Shown one piece after another: positions 1 through 6,132 of a stretch of DNA of 12,596 nt. Origin of the DNA: Deltaproteobacteria bacterium. GTDB lineage: Bacteria; Desulfobacterota; Binatia; DP-6. The stretch lies in assembly GCA_005879205.1 (NCBI GenBank), contig VBLD01000128.1, positions 9,165 through 21,760 of the forward strand, in the 5' to 3' direction. The notes under the pieces were generated by a model. The model saw only the letters and a list, made by a program, of their open reading frames with translations. It had not been told where the DNA came from and did not search any database. Made by a program: the position numbers and the translations under genes. Each line of letters begins with the position of its first letter. The first letter of the stretch is position 1.

Positions 1-5
1 TAGAC

Positions 6-29
6 GCCGCCGTGGAGCCGCATGGCGGC
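6..29 (-). terminator. possible hairpin terminator after the hybrid kinase gene
   Basis: GCCGCC at 6-11 pairs perfectly with GGCGGC at 24-29, around a 12-base loop. It begins two bases beyond the kinase stop codon on the minus strand. There is no T-run after it, so it could stop transcription only weakly or merely protect the 3' end. The call rests on position and stem alone. Confidence 0.3.
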
Positions 30-31
30 GG

Positions 32-2488
32 TCAGCGCCGCGCCCGCGTCGGCTCGCCCGTCGTCCCGACGACTCGCCGCAGGAGCTCCGCCAGGAGGTC
101 GAGGTCGGGCGGCTTCACGAGGTGATGATCGAAGCCCGCGTCGAGCGCGCGCTGCTTGTCCTCCTCTCGCCCGTAGCCCGACAGCGCCACCAGCACGACG
201 TGCTCGAGACCCGGCCGCTCGCGCAGGCGCCGCGCGAGGTCGTATCCGTCCATCCCGGGGAGCCCGAGGTCGGAGAGGATCACGTCGGGCTCGTGGCGCG
301 CGACCAGCTCGAGCGCCGCGAGACCATCGAAGGTCGTCTCGACGGCGTGCCCCCAGAGGCGGAGCATCATGGCGAGGCTCTCGGCTGCATCCTGGTTGTC
401 CTCGACGATGAGGATCGTGAGTCCGTTCCCCGCGCTCGCGGGGGCTCGCCGCGCTCGCCCCGTCGCCCGCCCGGCGGCAGCTTCCTGCGCCAGGGGCAGG
501 TGGACGACGAACTCACTCCCCTGTCCGAGCCCGCCGCTGTGCGCTTCCACGCGCCCGCCGTGCATCTCGACCAGGTTGCGCACGATCGTGAGCCCGATGC
601 CGAGCCCGCCGCGCGACCGGTCGAGCGAGGCGTCGCCTTGCACGAACAGGTCGAACACGTGGGGCAGGAAGTCGGGCGCGATGCCGATGCCCGTGTCCCG
701 GATGCGGACGGCGACTTCCCCGCCCGCCCGCTCGGCCGTGAGCCAGATCGAGCCGCCCCGCGGCGTGTACTTGGAAGCGTTGCTCAGGAGGTTGCCGATG
801 ACCTGGGCGAGCCGTGCCGGGTCGGCGTCCAGCCGGATCGGCTCGGGGGCCAGCGAGACCGTGAAGGCATGCGCGCGGGACTCGGTGGTCGCGCGGATCA
901 TCTCGACCGCCTGCTCGACGACGGCGGAGAGCAGCACGGGCTCTCTCCGGAGGGTGACCTTGCCGTGCGTGATACGCGAGACGTCGAGCAGGTCGTCCAC
1001 CAGGCGGGCGAGGTGGCGCACCTGTCGGTCCGCCATCTGCACGAGGTGCTGGCGGTCGGGCACGTCGAGCTGGAGCAGGTGGAGCGAGGTGCTCAGCGGG
1101 GCGAGGGGATTGCGGAGCTCGTGGGCCAGCATCGCGAGGAACTCGTCCTTGCGACGATCGGCATCGGCGAGCTCGGCCGCGCGCTGTTCGAGCTCTTCGG
1201 CCAGACGCTTGCGCTCGGTGACGTCCGTGCCGACGCCGATCATGCGGGCCAACCGCCCGGCGGCGTCGCGCATCACGCGCCCCTTGGCGGCCACCCACCG
1301 GAGGGTGCCGTCGGGACGGACGGTGCGGAACTCGATGTCGTAGCCTGGCCCCTCCTCCACGGCGCGCGTGATGGCGTGGCCGACAGCGTCGCGATCGTCC
1401 GGGTGGACGAGCGCGAGAAAGGCCGCGTACGTACCGCCGAAGCCGCCGGGCGGGAGGCCGTGGATGGCTTCGAGGTTCTCCGACCAGTCGAGCTGCCCGG
1501 TGAGCAGATCCCAGTCCCAGGCGCCCATCCGGCCGGCGTCGAGCGCTACGCGGAGCCGTCCCTCGCTCACCTGGAGTCGCGAGTAGTCAGTGGCGCCGCG
1601 ATGCTCGGCGGTGTCGCGCTCGGCAAGCGCCGCGCCGAGGAGGAGCGCGCTGACGGCCACCACCGCGTTGAAGAGCTGGAGCGCGACGAGGTTCTCGTGC
1701 GGTGTTCCCGTCGTGAACGGCCCCCAGCCCTGCACCGAGCTCAGGATGGCCAGGCTCGATGCGATGAACGTCACGGTGACCGCACCGCGTTGGCCGAACC
1801 GCAGCGCTGCCCAGATGACGAACGGGAAGACCTTGTAGGGCAGGGCACTGCGCATGAGCCGCGCGCCAACGGGCTCGATGAACACGAGCAGGCCGACGCC
1901 GAGGAGGCTGCCGAGCAGGGCGATCGCCTCCACGACCCGGCGCGGCTGCCAGCCGAGCCGCGGCGCACGCGCCCAGACGAGCAGCACCGGCGCCATGATG
2001 AGGTCCCCCATCGCATCACCGACCCACCACACCCACCATATCGATGCGAAGGCGTCCCACGGCTGAACGCCGCCGAGGCAGAGGCTCGTGACGCCGATCG
2101 AGGCGCTGACGACGGTGCTCGCGAGGGCGGCGAACACCACGAGGACGAGCACGTCCTTCAGCCGCTCGAGCGCGGCGTCGAATCCGACGCGGCGCAGGAG
2201 CCAGGCGCCGATCACGGCCTCCAGCGTGTTGCCGACGGCGATGCCGCACGCGGTGCCGAGCGGCTCGTGGTGGGTGGCGTTGGCGAGGAACGCCCCGGCT
2301 GCGATCCCCGGCCAGGCGCGGTTGCCGAACACCAGCACCGCAGCGAGGGCGATCCCCGTCGGCGGCCAGACGAGCGTCACCTGGTCGGCGACGAACGCGA
2401 GCCGCAGCCCGAGCTTTGCCGCCACGACGTAGACCGCGCCGGTGCCGAGAACGATCGCGACCGGGGCCACGTGCCGTCGCCACGTCAC
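32..2488 (-). CDS. MASE1-PAS hybrid sensor histidine kinase with C-terminal receiver
   Basis: Inner-membrane hybrid sensor kinase of 818 residues. A MASE1 sensory domain of about eight membrane segments fills residues 9-290, with the typical WPPTGIALA stretch near residue 41. A PAS domain (PAS_3 type, ending DVTERK) lies at about 309-427. A HisKA dimerisation domain follows at about 446-512, with phospho-acceptor His456 in HELRNPL. The ATPase domain (552-667) has its N-box at Asn570, DTGIGI at 598-603 and the glycine box RGGLGIGL at 626-633. The receiver (691-806) has Glu696/Asp697, phospho-acceptor Asp740, Ser770 and Lys792, so every catalytic residue is present. I chose GTG 2488 because GGAGGT lies nine bases upstream. 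A start at 2593 would add 35 residues with no ribosome site and would reach further into the divergent region. There is no Hpt domain, so an outside phosphotransfer partner is expected. The sensed signal is unknown. Confidence 0.93.
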   Translation of the reverse strand: MTWRRHVAPVAIVLGTGAVYVVAAKLGLRLAFVADQVTLVWPPTGIALAAVLVFGNRAWPGIAAGAFLANATHHEPLGTACGIAVGNTLEAVIGAWLLRRVGFDAALERLKDVLVLVVFAALASTVVSASIGVTSLCLGGVQPWDAFASIWWVWWVGDAMGDLIMAPVLLVWARAPRLGWQPRRVVEAIALLGSLLGVGLLVFIEPVGARLMRSALPYKVFPFVIWAALRFGQRGAVTVTFIASSLAILSSVQGWGPFTTGTPHENLVALQLFNAVVAVSALLLGAALAERDTAEHRGATDYSRLQVSEGRLRVALDAGRMGAWDWDLLTGQLDWSENLEAIHGLPPGGFGGTYAAFLALVHPDDRDAVGHAITRAVEEGPGYDIEFRTVRPDGTLRWVAAKGRVMRDAAGRLARMIGVGTDVTERKRLAEELEQRAAELADADRRKDEFLAMLAHELRNPLAPLSTSLHLLQLDVPDRQHLVQMADRQVRHLARLVDDLLDVSRITHGKVTLRREPVLLSAVVEQAVEMIRATTESRAHAFTVSLAPEPIRLDADPARLAQVIGNLLSNASKYTPRGGSIWLTAERAGGEVAVRIRDTGIGIAPDFLPHVFDLFVQGDASLDRSRGGLGIGLTIVRNLVEMHGGRVEAHSGGLGQGSEFVVHLPLAQEAAAGRATGRARRAPASAGNGLTILIVEDNQDAAESLAMMLRLWGHAVETTFDGLAALELVARHEPDVILSDLGLPGMDGYDLARRLRERPGLEHVVLVALSGYGREEDKQRALDAGFDHHLVKPPDLDLLAELLRRVVGTTGEPTRARR

Positions 2489-2497
2489 GAATCCCCC

Positions 2498-2503
2498 ACC
2501 TCC
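2498..2503 (-). promoter_or_regulatory. ribosome binding site fixing the kinase start
   Basis: Minus-strand GGAGGT, nine bases upstream of GTG 2488. It decides the start codon in favour of 2488 over the longer frame starting at 2593. Confidence 0.75.
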
Positions 2504-2583
2504 GGCGCGGCCTCTGTCCAGCTCTTCGCTGACACGGTTCCCGAATGCGCGAGCCGCGGTTCTATCGGCCGCCAGCCATGCTC

Positions 2584-2612
2584 GGGCTACCACCCGACAT
2601 GTGCACCGTCAA
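2584..2612 (-). promoter_or_regulatory. weak sigma-70-like promoter candidate for the hybrid kinase
   Basis: On the minus strand TTGACG (2612-2607) is followed after 17 bases by TAGCCC (2589-2584). The -35 matches consensus at five of six positions, but the -10 is poor. It would give a leader of about 90 bases before GTG 2488. It lies in the stretch whose codon use looks non-coding on the plus strand. Confidence 0.22.
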
Positions 2613-2641
2613 ACACAGGAACCGTCCGGTACGCCCCTTCC

Positions 2642-2666
2642 ATCTTGCCGCCGTGCGGCGCAAGAT
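2642..2666 (+). promoter_or_regulatory. palindrome at the protease gene start (operator or leader hairpin)
   Basis: ATCTTGC (2642-2648) and GCAAGAT (2660-2666) are perfect inverted repeats. Inside them GCC (2650-2652) pairs with GGC (2657-2659), leaving one bulged C and a four-base loop, for ten base pairs in all. The arms end in A/T, unusual in this GC-rich DNA. It surrounds the candidate GTG 2653 and ends eight bases before ATG 2674. It may be an operator or an mRNA hairpin over the translation start. Confidence 0.35.
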
Positions 2667-3351
2667 TGCCGCGATGCTCGGCGTCGGAGTAGCGGCCGCG
2701 CTCCTGATCGTCGGATCGGCGGGTGTGCCGTCTGCCGCACCGTCCACGTTGCGCCACGCGCTGCACGCGGCGAGTGTCCAGATCGATCCGCCGGGCTGCT
2801 CCGGGGTGCTCGCCGAGAACGACCAGATCGTGGTGACTGCCCGCCACTGCGTCGATCCCGGCGTGCAGAAGCTCCGGGTGCGGTTCACCAACGGGGCGAC
2901 GCGCGTCGGCTGGGTGGTCGCCACCGACGAGGCCGCCGACCAGGCCGTGCTCTTCCTGGAGGATCCGATCGACATCGAGCCGCTGCCCATCGTCCGCCGC
3001 CGCCAGATCCCGGGGACGGTGCTCTACTTCGAAGGAAACCCGTCGCGACCCCGCTTCCAGAGCGCGCGGCTCGACAAGATCGGCCGCTGCCCCTCGTTGC
3101 CGGACCTCCCGGACGCGCTCTTCACCAGCATCGCCGGCGTGCCGGGCGACTCGGGAGCCCCCCTCGTCGACGTGGTCGCGGAGGTCGTCGGACTCGTGCA
3201 CGGCGGGGCGCGCTGCCACATCGCCACGCCGGCCGATACGCTCCTCCGCCTCGTGGAACGCGTCCTGGAGCGGGACGACGTGCACATGACGCGGGCGCGG
3301 TCGGGGTCGCACAGCTCGCGCGTATCCGCCGGTCACGCCCGCCGCTCGTAG
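2653..3351 (+). CDS. secreted trypsin-like (S1 family) serine protease
   Basis: Small exported serine endopeptidase of about 232 residues. The triad is visible: His65 in TARHC, Asp96 in DQAVLFL, and Ser167 in GDSGAP. Four cysteines (about 49, 66, 146 and 188) fit an oxidised extracytoplasmic fold. The N-terminus is a signal peptide: basic RRK, then a hydrophobic run of about 18 residues, with likely cleavage near VPSAA. The start is unresolved, because the frame is open back to ATG 2545 and no candidate has a Shine-Dalgarno site. I chose GTG 2653 because it gives a normal basic n-region. Codons 2545-2650 (CTA, AGG, GTA, AAA, CTT) are unlike the rest of the gene and look non-coding. ATG 2674 is the alternative. 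It has no propeptide or PDZ domain, so it resembles stand-alone S1 proteases of unknown substrate. Its 3' end overlaps the response regulator gene by 19 bases. Confidence 0.85.
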   Translation: MRRKIAAMLGVGVAAALLIVGSAGVPSAAPSTLRHALHAASVQIDPPGCSGVLAENDQIVVTARHCVDPGVQKLRVRFTNGATRVGWVVATDEAADQAVLFLEDPIDIEPLPIVRRRQIPGTVLYFEGNPSRPRFQSARLDKIGRCPSLPDLPDALFTSIAGVPGDSGAPLVDVVAEVVGLVHGGARCHIATPADTLLRLVERVLERDDVHMTRARSGSHSSRVSAGHARRS

Positions 3352-4763
3352 CTGGCGCCCCTTCGTGGGCCGGCGGCGGATTCGGGCGGGAGTCGTTCGT
3401 CGCGGGTCGTCATGCCGAGCCGGCGCATCTTCGCGTAGAGCGCCTCGCGGGTGATGCCGAGGCTGCGTGCGGCCGCCGTCTTGGTGGGCTTCTCCTGCAG
3501 GCGCTGGCGGATGAGCGCGATCTCGACGCGCTCGAGGAGCCGGGCGAGCGGCTCGTCGTGTGCCGCGGGATCGGCGTCGCGAATGCGCCGGGCGAGGTGC
3601 TGGCGACGGATGCGCTGGCCTTGCGCCACGCAGAGCACCAGGCGGTGCATCTCGTTCTCGAGCTCGCGCACGTTGCCCGGCCACGGGTACGCCTGGAGGG
3701 TCCGCACGGCGTCGCCGTCGAAACCACCCGTCTCGCGGCCCTCGCGCGCTTCGAAGCGGCGGAGGAAGTGATCGATCAGGGCGGGGACGTCCGCGGCCCG
3801 ATGACGGAGCGGCGGGACGCGCAGCGGCAGGACCGCGAGGCGGTAGTAGAGGTCGATCCGAAACCGTCCCGCCCGCGCTTCGGTCTCGAGTGGCCGGTTC
3901 GTGGCCGCCACGATCCGGGCTCGGACGCGCCGGACCTTGTCGGCACCGACGGCCTTCACCTCCTCGTGCTGCAGGACGCGCAGGAGCTTGGCCTGGACGG
4001 ACGGCGGTGCCTCGCCGACCTCGTCGAGGAACACGGTGCCGTCCCCCGCCTCCTCGAACAGGCCCTTGCGATCGCGATCGGCCCCCGTGAATGCGCCGCG
4101 CAGGTGTCCGAACAGCTCGCTCTCGAGCAGCGACTCCGAGATCGCCGCGCAGTTCTGGACGAGGAACGGCGCATCGCGTCGCGGGCCGCGCCGGTGGATG
4201 GCGCGCGCGACCAGCTCCTTCCCCGTGCCGGTCTCACCCTCGACGAGTACGGGTACGGCGCTGCGGGCCGCCCGGTCGACGAGAGCCAGGACCGCGCGCA
4301 TGCCGGCCGTGGTGGCGATCGGCGACGTCTCGTCGATCCCGCCGCCGGCCACCCCCGGCGCCGCCTCGCCCCCGGCCGGATCGATGCCGGCCAGGACCGA
4401 CCGGCCGAGCGCGTCGCGGACGAGGATCGGCAGCTGCTCGACGAAGCGCGGGTGCTTGGTGACGTAGTCGGCGGCCCCGAGCTTCATGGCGGCGACGGCG
4501 AGCTCCTCCGAGCCCGTGCCGGCGGCTACGATGATCGGGACGTCGCGCCGCGCGGCGCGCAAGGCGCGCACGATCCGCGCGTCCTCGCCGTCGGGCAGGC
4601 GGAGGTCGGTCACCACGCAGCCGATCGCCGGGTCCTGGAGCGCGTCGAGCGCCCGCTGCAGGCGGTCGACGGTCGTCACTCTCACGCGCATGGACGCCGC
4701 GTGCCGAGGGTCGTCCTCGACGACGAGGATGTGCAGCTGGGGCCAGTCCGGGTGCCCGTCCAT
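3333..4763 (-). CDS. sigma-54-dependent NtrC-family response regulator with shortened receiver
   Basis: Cytoplasmic enhancer-binding activator of 476 residues. Numbered from ATG 4763, the receiver covers about 11-120 with Asp17/Asp18, phospho-acceptor Asp53 (TDLRLPD) and Lys103. The AAA+ domain covers about 148-380: Walker A GETGTGKE at 176-183, an intact sigma-54 loop GAFTGA at 223-228, and Walker B FLDE at 245-248. A Fis-type helix-turn-helix lies at about 427-451. It should open sigma-54 promoters once phosphorylated. I chose ATG 4763 over GTG 4799 because AAAGGGGGG lies nine bases upstream and a promoter candidate would otherwise start the mRNA at the codon itself. Oddities: only 35 residues separate the second receiver Asp from the phospho-acceptor, against 43 in the neighbouring hybrid kinase, and the conserved receiver Thr/Ser is Ala81. 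No cognate kinase is adjacent. The hybrid kinase across the protease gene is a possible partner. Confidence 0.93.
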   Translation of the reverse strand: MDGHPDWPQLHILVVEDDPRHAASMRVRVTTVDRLQRALDALQDPAIGCVVTDLRLPDGEDARIVRALRAARRDVPIIVAAGTGSEELAVAAMKLGAADYVTKHPRFVEQLPILVRDALGRSVLAGIDPAGGEAAPGVAGGGIDETSPIATTAGMRAVLALVDRAARSAVPVLVEGETGTGKELVARAIHRRGPRRDAPFLVQNCAAISESLLESELFGHLRGAFTGADRDRKGLFEEAGDGTVFLDEVGEAPPSVQAKLLRVLQHEEVKAVGADKVRRVRARIVAATNRPLETEARAGRFRIDLYYRLAVLPLRVPPLRHRAADVPALIDHFLRRFEAREGRETGGFDGDAVRTLQAYPWPGNVRELENEMHRLVLCVAQGQRIRRQHLARRIRDADPAAHDEPLARLLERVEIALIRQRLQEKPTKTAAARSLGITREALYAKMRRLGMTTRDERLPPESAAGPRRGASYERRA

Positions 4764-4772
4764 CACGCCGAT

Positions 4773-4781
4773 CCCCCCTTT
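4773..4781 (-). promoter_or_regulatory. ribosome binding site of the NtrC-family regulator
   Basis: The minus strand reads AAAGGGGGG, ending nine bases before ATG 4763. It is not a perfect AGGAGG but is the only purine-rich block near any candidate start, and it supports 4763 over GTG 4799. Confidence 0.5.
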
Positions 4782-4804
4782 CCGTCCGGCCGCCGGCACG
4801 ACCG

Positions 4805-4833
4805 TCCCTAGGAGAGAAGGTGGGCTGAGTCAA
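4805..4833 (-). promoter_or_regulatory. sigma-70-like promoter candidate for the NtrC-family regulator
   Basis: On the minus strand TTGACT (4833-4828) and TAGGGA (4810-4805) are separated by exactly 17 bases. The neighbourhood is the most AT-rich of this part of the window. Transcription would start near 4798, giving a leader of about 35 bases before ATG 4763. It resembles the candidate at 10686-10715. Confidence 0.45.
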
Positions 4834-4925
4834 TGTCTTCAAAACTGCTAGCTTACGGATGACGCAGCCCCCTGCATGCCGTGCTGCATCGTGCGTCGTT
4901 GCGAGGCCGACATGCATGCGAGCCG

Positions 4926-5324
4926 TCACTCCGGCACCAGCCGCAGCGTCAGCGGGTGGTCCATGTGCCGGATGATCACGTCGCTCCAGTACTTGTCCGC
5001 CATCGCCCGCGCCACGCGTTCGACGGACTCCGGCGCCGGCACCCCCTTGATGCGCTCGAACTGCTCTCCCGCGACCCGCACGCCGACGTAGGGCTTGGTC
5101 GTGTTCCGCTCGATCCGACCGGCCGCCCGCGTGCCGAGGCGGACGTAGACCTGATCGTCGAGCACGACGACCCAGACCGGGAACCAGTGGTCGCCCTCTC
5201 CCGGAGCAGTGGTCCGCAGCTCGAGCCTGTTCTCCGAGGCGTACGTGCGTGGCTTCCATTCCGCCGCCCGTGCCGGCGCGGCGACGAGCGCGACGAGCGC
5301 GGCGACCATCAGAGCTCTCGACAT
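4926..5324 (-). CDS. secreted small flavin-split-barrel-like (PNPOx-like/DUF2255-like) protein
   Basis: Exported protein of 132 residues. A clear Sec signal peptide occupies residues 1-20 (MSRALMVAALVALVAAPARA, cut before AEW). The mature part is one small domain with a WFPVWVVVLDDQVYVRLG strand pair near 47-64 and an ADKYW motif near 109-113. This pattern recalls the pyridoxamine-phosphate-oxidase-like split barrel, in particular small DUF2255-type proteins. Fold and flavin binding are inferred; no catalytic residue can be named. ATG 5324 is the only start giving a signal peptide. It has no Shine-Dalgarno site, and a TATAGC hexamer lies eight bases upstream, so the mRNA could be leaderless. 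The gene lies 162 bases upstream of the NtrC-type regulator on the same strand and is divergent from the MBL-fold gene. A second secreted split-barrel protein lies at 7410-7856. Confidence 0.75.
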   Translation of the reverse strand: MSRALMVAALVALVAAPARAAEWKPRTYASENRLELRTTAPGEGDHWFPVWVVVLDDQVYVRLGTRAAGRIERNTTKPYVGVRVAGEQFERIKGVPAPESVERVARAMADKYWSDVIIRHMDHPLTLRLVPE

Positions 5325-5332
5325 GGGTTGCG

Positions 5333-5361
5333 GCTATAGCGAACCCCCTGCGTCGCGACCA
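5333..5361 (-). promoter_or_regulatory. weak promoter candidate, possibly leaderless
   Basis: Minus-strand TATAGC (5338-5333) is preceded after 17 bases by TGGTCG (5361-5356), which matches the -35 consensus at only three positions. A start near 5326 would leave almost no 5' leader before ATG 5324, consistent with the absence of a Shine-Dalgarno site there. Confidence 0.22.
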
Positions 5362-5405
5362 GACCCGGGTTCCCAGCGATGCCGTCCTCGGGTTAAGGTC
5401 CCGCC

Positions 5406-5413
5406 GGGGAGGA
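5406..5413 (+). promoter_or_regulatory. ribosome binding site fixing the MBL-fold gene start
   Basis: GGGGAGGA ends five bases before ATG 5419. The reading frame is open further upstream, back to 5209 inside the divergent gene, so this site decides the start. Confidence 0.8.
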
Positions 5414-5418
5414 CGGCC

Positions 5419-5997
5419 ATGCGCGAGATCGTCGACGGCATCGTCATGTGGTCCTGGCTCTCCGAGCCGCACGGTTACCACTTCAACGGCTACTTCGTCC
5501 GTCACCCCGGCGGGAACCTCTGCATCGATCCGGTCGAGCCGGGGGACGACGTCGTGGCCCTCCTCCGCCGCGAGGGCGGGGCGCGCATCCTCGTCACCAA
5601 CCGCAATCACGTCCGCACCGGGGCGCCCGTATCGATCCACCCCGCCGACGCGGCCTATGCCCGGGGGCAGGGGGCGCTCGTCGACGCGGAGCTCCGCGCC
5701 GGCGAGCGCATCGGTCCCTTCGCCGTGGTCGGCGTCCCTGGCAAGTCGCCCGGGGAGGTCGCGCTCTACGACGCGACCCGCCGCCTCGTCGTCGTCGGCG
5801 ATGCGCTCATCGGCAACCCGCCGGGCCGCCTCTCGCTGTTGCGCGAGAAGGTGATGGACGATCCGCGACGTCTCCGCGAGAGCGTCGAGGCACTCACCAG
5901 CCTGGAGATCGACGCGGTCCTCGTCGGCGACGGCGAGCCGATCCTGCGCGAGGCGGGCGCGCGCCTGCGCGAGCTGGTCGCCACGTTCCCGGCCTGA
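5419..5997 (+). CDS. metallo-beta-lactamase-fold protein lacking the metal-binding residues
   Basis: Cytoplasmic protein of 192 residues with the layout of a small MBL-fold hydrolase: an N-terminal strand pair around NGYFVRHPGGNLCIDP, then ILVTNRNHVR (57-66), then VVGVPGKSPGEVALYD (103-118), then LVVVGDALIG (123-132), then VLVGDGEP (167-174). In active members these blocks read THxHxDH, PGHSPG, GDxL and GHG. Here they are TNRNHVR, PGKSPG, GDAL and GDG, so four or five ligands are replaced while the scaffold is kept. It may be a non-metal hydrolase, a binding protein or a regulator; the substrate is unknown. The start is fixed by a strong Shine-Dalgarno site. RNase D follows 135 bases downstream on the same strand, but the gap is full of hairpins, so co-transcription is uncertain. 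Confidence 0.82.
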   Translation: MREIVDGIVMWSWLSEPHGYHFNGYFVRHPGGNLCIDPVEPGDDVVALLRREGGARILVTNRNHVRTGAPVSIHPADAAYARGQGALVDAELRAGERIGPFAVVGVPGKSPGEVALYDATRRLVVVGDALIGNPPGRLSLLREKVMDDPRRLRESVEALTSLEIDAVLVGDGEPILREAGARLRELVATFPA

Positions 5998-6011
5998 GGG
6001 GCTCAGCGTCC

Positions 6012-6061
6012 GCGCGGCAGGCCGCGCACCGCGGCGTTCGCCCTGTCGTAGCAGGAACGCC
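6012..6061 (+). terminator. two stem-loops after the MBL-fold gene, possible terminator
   Basis: The first hairpin is GCGCGG CAGG CCGCGC (6012-6027). The second pairs GGCGTT (6033-6038) with AACGCC (6056-6061) and has an inner CCTG/CAGG stem. They start 14 bases after the stop codon. There is no T-run. They could end the upstream transcript or stabilise its 3' end. Confidence 0.35.
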
Positions 6062-6077
6062 GGGCGGGCGTCGAGCC

Positions 6078-6103
6078 GCGGTTGCGGGCGGCGGTTGCGG
6101 GCG
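6078..6103 (+). repeat. tandem direct repeat, 13 bases x 2
   Basis: GCGGTTGCGGGCG occurs twice with no gap (6078-6090 and 6091-6103). The second copy runs into a hairpin GCGGGC GAT GCCCGC (6097-6111) that lies 21 bases before the GTG start of the RNase D gene. The function is unknown; it may be a binding site or an artefact of GC-rich sequence. Confidence 0.6.
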
Positions 6104-6132
6104 ATGCCCGCCCGGGGTAGCGAGAGCGTCAC

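Noticed and set aside
2489..2593. Longer start of the hybrid kinase at 2593
   Set aside because: No Shine-Dalgarno site, a non-hydrophobic unrelated extension, and an excellent site for GTG 2488.
2489..2652. Sigma-54 promoter as target of the regulator
   Set aside because: I looked for a GG-N10-GC core with the usual TGGCAC/TTGC context in the intergenic regions and saw no convincing site by eye; a matrix search would be needed.
122..2692. Open frame of 856 codons on the plus strand
   Set aside because: It lies antisense to the hybrid kinase, whose domains and catalytic motifs are complete. Its translation is low-complexity Arg/Glu/Gly/Pro without motifs, as expected from high GC.
3333..3351. 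Overlap of the protease and regulator 3' ends as a sign of a wrong gene call
   Set aside because: Both genes carry complete motifs. A short convergent overlap of 3' ends is common and needs no correction.
2442..4811. Open frame of 789 codons on the plus strand
   Set aside because: It overlaps the protease in another frame and runs antisense to the NtrC-type regulator; both of those have full catalytic motifs.
4860..4925. Clustered GCATGC/ATGCAT palindromes downstream of the first split-barrel gene
   Set aside because: They are short 6-8 base palindromes that form no stable single hairpin; too weak to call an operator or terminator.
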